Source of the DNA: Durusdinium trenchii
Lineage: Eukaryota; Sar; Dinophyceae; Suessiales; Symbiodiniaceae
NCBI GenBank assembly: GCA_963970005.1
Contig: CAXAMN010028939.1
Coordinates: 38,395 to 102,394, forward strand
DNA: 64,000 nt
Reading direction: 5' to 3'
The position numbers were made by a program, and so were the translations under genes. Shown here in pieces: positions 9,801-20,100 of this stretch. Numbering within the stretch: position 1 is the first letter of the stretch; each line of letters begins with the position of its first letter. The notes beneath the pieces were generated by a model. The model did no database searches. It was not told the DNA's origin and saw only the letters and a list, made by a program, of their open reading frames with translations.

Positions 9801-12800
9801 AAGGCCCTGTTTCCGGCCCTCCCTGACGACATCTTGATGAGGGTGATACCAGATATGACCAACATGCGGGACGGCATTGATGGACACCTGCTGCCCTGGA
9901 ACAGAGGAAAAAGAAATCTGGCCAATGCCAAGCAGGTGGTTGTGCATCTTTTTTCGCTGGGCGGCCCGCCCTGTCGCACGGTGTCAGCCCTGCAATACCA
10001 GGATGATGGTGGTCCGAACATCCCTATGGTCTTCCAACGCTGTCAGAAGCCAAGCGTGAGCTGGTTGTGGGCGATAGCGTTTTGCTCTTTCGCATGCTGG
10101 CCATGTATATGTGTTATGTGAAGATGTTCGCCTTTCAGATGAGCCTCAAACAGGACTGGCCATCGAGCAACCAGAAGATCCGGCTCGCTATCGATCCCCT
10201 GCTGAAGTTGAGGAGAAGAAGTTCATGTCGATCTGGCGCGCTCGTGAATGGCAAGACTTCGCCAAAGCATACCAGATCAAGATGCTCAACTTCGGGTCAC
10301 ACCAAGCGCAAGCCGACCACTTTGGCAGTTGTGCTCAGAGACATTCAGGCGTTGAATGAAGTCCGTGGTCCACCAAGTGGAGTTCTTCCTGATGGCCACA
10401 ACCCTGACAGAAATGGCATGACCCTGCAAGAACGCTGTGATGATTCAAAATCGTGGGCTGCTTGGGCACCAGGGTTGAAAGTCGCTTTGGTGCTAGCCAT
10501 CCAAGACAGGTTGCATCGTGGCACAACCCCTTCGCTGGAGGCAGCGCTTCGTCCACTCGGTCAGGTGGCCCTAGATTCATGGCGTGCTCATTACCTTAAC
10601 GATCACATGCCGGCCCACAGGGATTGCAAGCTAACCGTCCTGAGGCCTATACCCTGAGCGTTGACCTGTCAGGAAAGATGGTGGTCGGTCGTGATCAAAG
10701 TTGCCATGATTGCCGGTATATGATGGTGGCAGTTTACACTTTTCCAGTGGACAAGGCTGGAAATCCTTTGGCTGAACTTCCCAACAGCCATCCACCTGGT
10801 GCGCCCGATGATGCAGATCCTTCAACGTGGACACAGAGGAGTACACGCCCTCAGAAGCACCTGGTGAACCAGGTGATGCGGTGATGTTGGAGGAGGATGA
10901 GGCACGGGGTCCGGGGGAGGATGTGGCGGAGGATGTTGTTGCTGGCGGTGTGGCCTGTTGTTCGTCGGGGCCGAGAAGAGTTTGAGGCATGGCACAAAGC
11001 AGTGGAGGAGGATCAAGGGGTCAGGGTTCGCAATTTGACTTTTGTAGAAGTGCTTCCTGGCCGAGCGGTCACGCACATCCTTCCAGCTCTGGCTAGAATC
11101 TATGCCCGACTCAGGAGCCTAGGGCTTCCAGTGTACCGTCTACACTGTGATGGTGCACGGGAACTGATCTCAGCGCCACAGCGCCACTGAGGCGATGGAC
11201 TTTGGATCGAGGTATAGTCACCACACTGACATCAGGTGACTCGTTCAAGTCCAATGGCCGTGTGGAGGGGGAGCTGGGGGTCATCAAGAAGCATGTTCGA
11301 ACGGTGGTCGCCGCGTTGGGCAAAGGCCTGGAGTTTTGGCCATTGGCAGCCATCCGCATCGGGGAACGCCGCTTGAGAGGCCAATTGAGGAGCCTTGGAT
11401 GTCCAGTGGGCCCGCTCTTGCACTTCGGAGCCCGTGCCTTTGCTTTGAAGAAATCCTGGCAAGACAGGTATCATCCCTGGCGTGAAATCAGGGATGAAGT
11501 GATTGTTTTGCGTCCCGCCATTCAATCCTCATTGACAACCACAAGTTACTATGTCCAGTCGGTTGAGACTCAAAGGTATTTTTACACCGATGATGTGGTG
11601 GTCCCAACAGCTGATCAACCAGAGGCTCCGGAGGCTTTGGTCCACTTGCCAGAACTGCCCAATCAGACGTCCCGTGTTTTTTGGGAAGGCGGTGTACCAC
11701 GCCGCAGGCTTCGGGAAAAAACTGCTGTTCCGCAACTTTCCATGTTGCACATGGAGGGGGAGGAGTGGGTCCAACAGTGGCTTTGTTTGCATCGGGACCA
11801 GTTCGACACTCTCCCACCGCAAGATGCTTCTTTGTTTTCAGGTGAGGTGAGCAGTGACAGCTGGACCATCGAAACGCCAGATCGATCTTCATCCAGTGAG
11901 GGAGCTTCCCAAAGTGCATTGGGTTCTTTGGAGGTGGACTCGCCTGGAGGAGGGGAGTGGGCGGAGGCGCCTAACAACCAGGACGGTGGCTCAAGCCTGG
12001 TGGCCTCACTGAAGAAAGTGGCACTTGGGAATGCTCCTCTCACGAAGGTCAACTTCATTCGCAAGATTCAAGCAAATCTGGCGGAGGTTGGTGAGGAGAT
12101 GCAGCATATCGATGTCACCAACCATGAACAAGGTTGCTATATGGAAGTGCTCACCGACGCCATCATGCATAAGGTTGAGGCCGAAGAGATTTTGTTGAAG
12201 GCTGATCAAGATGGCCAAGCGGTGGACCAGAAAGAGTTGGAGGAAGAATTCTTGATCACTCGGACAGTGAGCAACAAGGAGGTCATGGATGATTTCGCAA
12301 ATTGGGTGCCATCGATCACAGCCGAGTACAACCAATTGGTCACGACCAAAGAAGCGGTGGAGCAAATCTCCAAAAAGGAGCTTCACCATCGAGCTGAAAG
12401 GCAGCAGAAGACCATTGAGTTGCTGCCGGCAAAGATGGTCTACACCCGCAAGGCCGGAGCAGGTCAAAGACGCCGTGGTGTGCGGCAACTACTCCGACTC
12501 CCACTTCAGCAGTGACTGCTATGCAGGTGGCGCTGATGGATGCCAAGTGAGAGCCTTGCTGAGAACATCAGCACTCAATGGCAAGCTTGTAGCGATGGAG
12601 ATTCCAACGGTCTACAAGCGGCTCGGCCTGGCCAAGGAAGGAGATGTTTGGTTGGTTCGACTAGCTATGGGCCTGACAACGTCTCCAAGTGACTGGTCAA
12701 AATATCGTGTTGGGTTCGCGTGAGAGAAGACCGCAGCAAGGTTCGGGGTTACTTCACCAAAACGGCCGATGAGAACCTATGGCGCCTGGAGGAGACGGAG

Positions 12801-13788
12801 ACGATCTCGGGGCAGCTTTGGTCTGGCCTGATGTCCGTATATGTTGATGACATCCTGATGTCAGGGGAGGAGGAAGCAATTGCAGCTGCTCTCACAACCT
12901 TGCAATCCACGTGGGCAACTTCCAGCGTTGAGTGGGCATCACCTACCACACCTGTGCACTTCTGTGGGTTTGAAGTCACGATTGATGAGGAGGGTGATGG
13001 TTACCGCGTCTCACAGAAGAAGTACGAGCAAGAACTTCTGACTCGCTGGAAGGTGGGCATGCCTTTGTCCTTCCCACACTTCAAGCTTGGAGAGGCCGAC
13101 TGTGAACAGGAGGAGGAGGTGGATCGAAACAAGGTTCGTGAAGCACAAGCCCTAGCTGGCTCCCTCCTTTGGCTTTCGACTCGTTCGAGACCGGACCTGT
13201 CGTATGGGGTGGCGGCTGTTAGCAGGCTGGTGGCCCGCAATCCGGTGAAAGCCATAGAGATTGCTCACGTGTTGCTCGCCTACATCAAAGGAACTCCAGG
13301 AGATCTTCATTACTCTCGCTGGGTAAAAGAGAAGTGGGGGCCCGTGGACAGCTGAAGGTGGCACGCCATGAGAAGCTTTTGGAGGTGTTCGCGGACATTG
13401 CCTACGGCTCGGGCACGGGTCATCGCAGCGTGACAAGGCTTGATGGTGAGCCTGGCCAGAGCTCCGATAGCATGGCAAAGCTCGACTCAACCATTTGTCA
13501 CCCACAGTACGGCGGAGGCAGAGCTGGTGTCCTACTGTGAAACGCTCACAGCTGGAAGAGCAACAGAGGCTCTTTGGTGCGCCGTGTGGGGGGAGGAGCT
13601 CGACGCCAAGAACACGTGACGTTGGAGCAAGTCCTTTACGGTGACAATGCCGGATGGAATGACAAAGCCACTGGCTGGTCAGAGCTTCGCTGGTTTCTTG
13701 AGAGACCTTGGTCTGAAGGCCAGTGGGGCAAAGCTGAGCAAGGCTGCCTTGGGAGGACAAAATCATGACCTAAGGAGCTCTACGTGCT

Positions 13789-14136
13789 TTGGTTGTGGGT
13801 GGTTTGTTGGTCAAAGCAGCTGAAGCGCAAGGTGATCCGACTATGAGCACCCAAGAGACGCCTTCTTCAGTTGATGCCCTGTGGACATGTGGCATCATTC
13901 TGGCGATCATCGGAGCCTTCTGGGCGCTGAAGACTGTGTGTAGCTCGGTGCGGTGCTGCATTCGTCGACTTTGTGTGAAATCACCAAGAGAACACACAGG
14001 GGAAGACGAGGAAAGTGAAAATGAAGGGGTTCCTACACCATTGAGTATGCGGCCGCCACGTATGAGAAGAACACCTACCAGGTCGCGGGGCTATGTGGAG
14101 AAGGTGTATGCCGCGACGATGGAAGGGATAGCGTAG
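13789..14136 (+). CDS. Small single-pass membrane ORF inside fossil B
   Basis: Part of the fossil. This frame of 115 residues lies after the RNase H region and before the 3' repeat. Residues about 31-55 (WTCGIILAIIGAFWALKTVC) form a good membrane helix. A Cys/Arg-rich segment follows it, and the C-terminal tail is Pro/Arg-rich and hydrophilic. No family is recognised. Extra ORFs after RT/RNase H occur in some Copia lineages. Its role is unknown, and I infer only that it belongs to the element because it lies between the terminal repeats. Confidence 0.4.
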   Translation: MVVGGLLVKAAEAQGDPTMSTQETPSSVDALWTCGIILAIIGAFWALKTVCSSVRCCIRRLCVKSPREHTGEDEESENEGVPTPLSMRPPRMRRTPTRSRGYVEKVYAATMEGIA

Positions 14137-14368
14137 AAGAAAATGCAGTGGGTGTTGACGCCCAAAGGACGATACCAAGTAAAGAAGGAGCTCAAAGGGA
14201 AGGCACTATGACCCGGCGGAGCTCTACGGTGAGGACTTTGAAATGGCAAGGCAGTGCTGGCCAATCATCTATAGTATAGCACATGAGACCTTGCGACAAA
14301 GGGCAAATCAGGCTCATGAGAGGCAGGAAGAACCGCCATCTTCATCCAGCAGCTCGGCCATCTAGGCC

Positions 14369-14563
14369 GTGACAGAAGCAGTTGAAGAAGCAAAGAAAGC
14401 CGCTCGAAATGCCCTGAGAGCAGCCAATGCAGCGGACCGTGCGGCTGAGAGCGTAGAGAAGGCTTCGGAGCTGCTGCAAAGAGCGGCGGAAGGCCCTTCT
14501 TCGAAGGACAGCCGGCCGGCTGAAAAGGTTCCGATGAATCCATGGAAATATTTCAAAAGATGA
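14369..14563 (+). CDS. Small Ala-rich helical ORF inside fossil B
   Basis: Part of the fossil, in the last 350 bases before the purine tract. The first 45 residues are Ala/Glu/Lys-rich with a heptad-like pattern (KKAARNALRAANAADRAAES), so a helix or coiled coil is likely. No family is recognised. It may be chance translation of noncoding 3' element DNA. Confidence 0.25.
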   Translation: MTEAVEEAKKAARNALRAANAADRAAESVEKASELLQRAAEGPSSKDSRPAEKVPMNPWKYFKR

Positions 14564-14690
14564 ATGCATCCAAAGGGTGGTCAATGGACCGAATGAGGGC
14601 GGAGTACTATCGAAGCAAGTGCTCACAACGCCCAGCAAGTTCGCAAATGCCTTGAGCCCCGATCAAAAAGATCGCATTTTTCGCATGAGC

Positions 14691-14700
14691 GAAAAGGGGG
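14691..14700 (+). other. Polypurine tract of fossil B
   Basis: GAAAAGGGGG lies within a few bases of the start of the 3' terminal repeat, the expected place and composition for a plus-strand primer tract. Confidence 0.6.
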
Positions 14701-14703
14701 ACT

Positions 14704-14788
14704 CTCTTGTCCCATGAACCACTGCGGTGTGAACACCGTAGGCATTTGTTGCACAAGCGATAAAAGGTGCGGATCTCGTTTCCTCAAG
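14704..14788 (+). repeat. 3' terminal repeat of fossil B
   Basis: The 85 bases match 6745-6829 with two transitions and no gaps. Confidence 0.85.
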
Positions 14789-15700
14789 CCCGTAATCATT
14801 TTGGCAGCAATTGTCAACCATGGACCACTGAGATTGCTTGGCTTATCAGGGTGTAGCATACACATGAGCACAAAAACTCTTGTTAGGGGTGGTCAATTGT
14901 CAGAGCTTGCACAATGACCTTGGAGAATGACCCTGAGTACCAGAAGTTGGGTATAGTTGGGTAAATTGCCAGGTCAGGGATTTGGGATTGCGATGACGTT
15001 GTCGTGGAGGTGAGTGTGGGGGTTTGGTTTCTACCTGGTGTTGCTTGGGGAATCTAAGTGGGTATCCTTGAGCCTGGCGTGGAGGAGACATGCACCATCC
15101 TTCCCCATATATGGAATGCGGCGTTTTGTTCTTCTGGCGGCGTTTTTTTTGGATGACGGCAATTTTCCACTCTGGTGGCAAAAATTTTGGCCACAATGGA
15201 GCGGCACTTTTTTCGTCCACCAGGTGGACCTAGGTATAAAAGCCATCGATGAACAAACCATTATGGGAAAATACGCCGAGCTGTGACTTTCCAAATACGG
15301 ACACGAGATTTGAAAACAACCGGCTGCGAAGAAATTTCGCCGGAGATTCAATTGAAGACCTAGCGAGTATTAGAACTTGGCGCTATACCAGCACAATAAG
15401 ATCAACAAGGGAAGGAAAAACACTTGGTGGGGAACGAAAAACACTCCGGGAAGGAACAACACCAATTCAGGAAGGGGAAACACCATTCAGGGAAGTCGTT
15501 CTTATCCCTCATTGATACAAAACACTGCAAACATATACTACAAATATATCATATATATATAATTCTGCAGGGAAGGTCGCCTATGGCGTCCTTGCTTCCC
15601 TGACAAAGATTGACAAAGTATCCCACGACAATGAGTGACGATTGGCTGAGAATTCAGAAACAAGGGCCACTGCATACCACTGTGCACAGTATGCGCGCTA
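14789..15700. other. Repeat-bearing spacer with a hairpin
   Basis: This stretch holds another GGGTATAGTTGGGTA copy near 14947, diverged GGGAAGGAA-type direct repeats at about 15405-15500, a (TA)n tract near 15545, and a hairpin at 15568-15602 (CAGGGAAG...CTTCCCTG outside CGCC...GGCG). No gene is supported. Confidence 0.6.
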
Positions 15701-15706
15701 CTGCTC

Positions 15707-16338
15707 TTAAACAAAGCTCATGACGCTCATGTTTCCAATACCCTGCAAGCATGATGTATGGGGCACCACATTCCCCACCGAAAGTCGTTCAAACTGAGCT
15801 CGGCACTCACGAGCATAGCATCCAAGCAGGAAGTAGGTTCCCGCGGAGCCATGTGATGGCACCTGTAAGGAAAACTGTGCGAATCTCTCTGCTTGGGAGT
15901 GGAGACTGGGCTGGGCCCGCAGCACAATCCACATGGCAAACAGCGTCCGTGCACCGTCAAAATGAGGCCTCGCTTGGGAAGCCACAACATCCGTGCAACA
16001 CTTCGAACGTACTGAGTCTCCATGCATGCGGTCCTGCTGCACCTGCACTTCAACAGTCTTGCCGAAAAGTGCCACTCGCTTCAACAGGGTTTTGGCAGCT
16101 GCCAATGCAACAGCATCCCGGCATTGCGTGTGTGTTTCGAGTGCTTCTTGTGATTTGTTTTTCGTTGCTTTAGTAATTTAGGCGGTGAGGGACTGGTGCA
16201 AGCTTCCGCATCCCCCATCAATGACAATGCTTTGTACAAGTTGCATGCAACCACTACGACATCATGCATATGTTGAATTGGAACCTTGGTCGGGGCAGGT
16301 TCACCAGGTTGGCCTTTCTCTTTGCATGCCTTTTTCAC
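15707..16338 (-). CDS. Unassigned minus-strand exon candidates
   Basis: Two minus-strand frames look protein-like: about 16338-16190 (Lys-rich start, then PIQHMHDVVVVACNLYKAL) and 16105-15707 (KTLLKRVALFGKTVEVQVQQ and onward, about 130 residues). They are in different phases and could be two exons of one gene with a short intron near 16.15 kb. No family, motif or membrane segment is recognised. Support is only frame length and composition. Confidence 0.25.
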
Positions 16339-16442
16339 ATTTCCTTCACTTCGGCTGGGTGAAGCCTGAACCCGGCGGAGGGAGTCGAAACAAACATACC
16401 GGACAGATCCAGAAAGGCAGGTGCCCCTCAGTATATATTTAA

Positions 16443-18600
16443 CTATTTATATATATACACTTGAAGATGAATGTTGCCCCTGTAGCGTCAAATGACTCCA
16501 GTACTCTCAGCTCAAACAGTCAACACTTTGCCTTCATAGCATGAATGGCGGATGGGCACTGACATGACAGGCACTGAAATTGAGTCATAGGCCGCTTCCT
16601 AATTAGTAAGTGAACACTGCCTGCAGAAGATAGGGATAGTGAGTAGTCGCATTACTCTTCTTGCTACCAACAGCTATTTCTGCCGAGCCTTGTTTTCCAA
16701 CGGTGGCCTCATGCAGAAACACTATGATGCAAACTGATGCCCTCAACGAATGGGAGGCAACTGTGGTCCTTGCTCCATCTGCCCCATCTTCGCTTGCTTT
16801 CAAGCTGGTTGCAGTTCATTACTTGTCCCGCAGGTTTGTCACGGCAAAAGGCCAATGAGAAATGCACAGTAAAGATAGCAACATACGGGGTGTGAACGTC
16901 TCAAGAAGGGCAAGCTTTGCTGCGCAAAGCGTTCCACAAACTGTTTAATTGGAGAGGCGCTAGCTGCATATCAACAGTTTCTGGTGTGCTGCCTTGTGCG
17001 TATTGCCTAACCTAGCATTGTCTTCTGAAACCTGTCGGCAAAATGCACGCTCAAACATCTTCTTGGGACCGGATTAGTCTTGCGCATGGTACCACTGGCA
17101 ATCGGCACAGTTTTTCTCCGCTGCCGGAATTGGCATGGTGACACTTCGAAACTTCTTGCATCTCAGGACGTCACCATCCACAAACCTGAGACGATGAGAG
17201 AACACAAATGCAAGTTCATGAATTTGTATCTTGTCTGTTGACCTCTTCCACAAAAAGCGTGCCAACTTCATGGGGACAAAGAGCTCTTTGTGCCAGCCAG
17301 GTTGCGTAATAATTCCTCGGATTATTTCTTCTATAAACTCACATGTTAGCAACCTCTTCAAGTTGTGACGCTTATAGCCGTTCAGCCAATGTTCTTGAAG
17401 AATTTACCACGCAAAAGCCACGTGGGATCTTTCAAATGGCTGAAGATTGGGTCCAGAACCCGAGCTGCTCCATCCTGAGCAGGGCCAATTTGCTGGCGTT
17501 CAATTTCTGAGTGCGTCAAGCCCCGGAGCCTCTTCATCTAATGGTGGGCCCACCCACGTGTCGTGAGTTGCTGCCACTTGCCCAACTCCATCAGGTGCCA
17601 TATCTGTCACCCATCCTGTATCCACCTCAGTCTTCCCCTGGTGACTCCAGCGATGACTCAAATGATATCTTCCTCCAGCTTGTGTGTTTCCAACCCAACA
17701 GGTGTGCGAAGGTGTGGGAGCTTTTGACTTCTGATCCTTAAATGGGTTTAGGGTATCGGAGAGGAGTTAGAGAAAGCAAAAAGTTGAAAACATCATTTAG
17801 TCAAAACGATGGGTTCTGGTGAGACAAAGGAAAGAACAAATTAGGCAGGCCAAGTGAGGTGTCTGCAAACCTGAGGTATACGTGCAACATCTTCCCAAAG
17901 CTTCAACATCTCCGGGCTGTATTCAGGGACATATCAGCATAGAACTTATTCGTAAGGGATCTTGCAGCAATGATGGACGAATCCGCACGCTTGTGGAACT
18001 CGGCAGTGCAAGGCGTTTTGACCTTGAAGATTCACACCTGCTGGGCGATGCTTGCCCTTCGACGCGATCACAATCGCTCGCTCACGTGAAGCTAGCGCTG
18101 CTCTGGCTTTAAAGTTCAAGGCCATCAAACTTCAAGAAAGATCAAGAGACCCTTCTCCCAACAGTCAAACATTCTTTCGATTCTTTCTAGGTACAGTATC
18201 TCAGCAGAAAAAGTCTTGACAAAAGCGCCGGCGCTTTTGTTTGTGTGACGTTTTCGCATCCTCACCATAAAATACACTGCAGCGGGGGGATGGTTAAGGG
18301 GATTTTCATCGTCTGGTTTGTCACCGATCATTCTCGTCACGAAGCGTCGCGCCTACTGGCTTTTCGCAAGAATGTTGCTGCATTGCTTCGGCTGTTCTTT
18401 TGAAGCGGCGCATTCCCTGAATTTGGCTTGGTGGAACCCTCCCTGGAACTTGGCGTTCCTTCTGCGCTGGCTGAAGCAGATTGCTTCTCCTCACAGTGTC
18501 TTGTTGCGGGCGACTTCACCGGCACATGGCAGAAACTTTTGCATGGGAGATTAGCACTCTTGGAATCTCTTGGAGCCACTGCTCAACGAGGACGTGCACG
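16443..18600 (-). other. Spacer with scattered exon-like minus frames
   Basis: No firm gene. Coding-looking minus-strand frames occur at 18340-18125 (ending EILYLERIERMFDCWEKGLL), 18128-17946 and 17361-17074 (FIEEIIRGIITQPGWHKELF). They may be exons of one minus-strand gene that also includes the frames at 16.3-15.7 kb. None has a recognisable domain. The plus-strand frames in the same stretch look like shadows. Confidence 0.25.
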
Positions 18601-20100
18601 TTTGCTCGCAAATACCTGTGAAAAGCTTTGTGCAAACTCCACGCAGTTTCAGGCCCAACAACCCCCCTGTAGATTACAGGGCCACTATTCGAGAGGCACT
18701 CTCACATGTAGGCTCAATCACACAGGCTTTGGAATTTGTACAAGCGGTAGTTGCGTAGACTTGTGTGACTTTTGAGGCCATCCATCAACAATAGTGACTC
18801 GTGAAGCTGAGAATTCTCTTGCAATTTGAATGGCTGTGCAAGCTTTTGGCGCAACCTTGCACGTCACCTTGACTCGCTCAAAAATGCGAAAAACAAATAT
18901 ATATCGCCCCCCCGGTACCTACCTTTTGGGTGATTTTATCAGATGCGGGCCATAGGTTGCTCCTATATCAAAAATGATCAAACTTTGTAATTTTAAAGAC
19001 TTTCCTCTGGGTCCTTGGGAACGGCCACTTCTATGCTTAAAAACTATAAAGCCTTTCATTGCAAACGTTGTTTTTTCTGGATCTCTGGGAATGATCACTT
19101 TTAGTATTAAGAACTTTTATGCACACTTCAAATTTTGATCTTTGGGAAGGATCACCTCTACATGACAATGTTCTTGAATGTAAAAAAGAAATCACTTCAA
19201 CTTTCAACAGTTGTCCTCCGGGTCTGTGGCCGAAAGGCTTTCATTTCAACAGTTTTCTTTTGGATCTCTGTGAAAGCCCTTCCGGAGCCCTTCATCACAG
19301 ATAGGCTTCCTCTCTAAAACCTTCCATCAAAGATCAAAGATCTTTGTGGATGTGAAATGGCATGTATATTCAAGTAAAACTCCATGAAACTATAGAAAAC
19401 TGCCTCCAAACAAATGGGCAACAAATCCAACAATTTGATAACAAAAAGGAAGTCGCGGCTGTCTGTGCAGCCTCCACTTGTCCGTGCCAAGTGCTGTGGG
19501 AAGGTGCCACGGCAGGCGCTCTTGTGGCCAAGTGTTTACTCTGGGTATGTCAACAATTGACAATGCCTCATTTGCTTGCAAGGCCTGTGTAACGATTTGT
19601 CATGGCAGTGGCGCTTGGCATTAGTTTTCCAGGTCACGGGGTGTGCATGCTTCCGGGGCGAATGGGGGAGAACCCCCTGCCTTCGCCCAACACGTCAAAG
19701 TGCTTGATAACTCAGCCATTCTTAACCCCAAGCATTCTTACCCATCCCAAAACTTCTCTCAGCTCTTGGCACAGTTCATGAGGATGCGCCGGCGGAACAT
19801 GTCCTCAATTGAAACGTGTTTCCGGGTAAAGAACTGCCCGTGCTCTCATGCGCTCCTTGCAAGAGGTGTGGGTCATCATGTTCAAGGCTGCTTTTGCCAT
19901 GTTAGTGTGGGGATGACCCGAGCTCTTGTTCTTCACAGAAAATTTGCCTTCCAAAGCGCCTTAGATGATACACATCTGGCAACCAACCCCCCCCAAAAAG
20001 GTTGGCTCAACATAGTGCTGACGTTTTGAGAACTTATTGCAAGTCAGCGCTGCTAACATTGACAATGTGTCCGAATGGTGCGGCATCACATTTTGGTCCA
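18601..20100. other. Spacer with a degenerate tandem repeat
   Basis: At about 19000-19330 a diverged unit of roughly 70-90 bases built around TCTCTGGGAATGATCACTT recurs three to four times. Otherwise only short open frames are present and nothing is supportable as a gene. Confidence 0.4.

Larger units (their letters stand above)
6744..14788 (+). mobile_element. Copia-type LTR retrotransposon fossil B with methyltransferase-like segment
   Basis: Very short direct terminal repeats (about 85 bases) lie at 6745-6829 and 14704-14788 and differ at 2 positions, so insertion was recent on this scale. A primer site follows the first and a purine tract precedes the second. Parts in order: gag with two zinc-binding motifs (about 8800-8945), retropepsin-like domain with DSGAT (about 9290-9690), cytosine-methyltransferase-like segment with GGPPCRT (about 9940-10360), integrase (about 10560-11600), reverse transcriptase with YVDDIL (about 12420-13400), RNase H region to about 13770, then two small ORFs. 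The flanks CCCAT and CCCGT may be an imperfect 5-base target duplication. The element is broken, with roughly ten or so interruptions. Confidence 0.85.

Noticed and set aside
9129-10121. Methyltransferase-like part of fossil B as a host DNA methyltransferase gene
   Set aside because: It lies between protease and integrase inside paired terminal repeats, so it belongs to the element.
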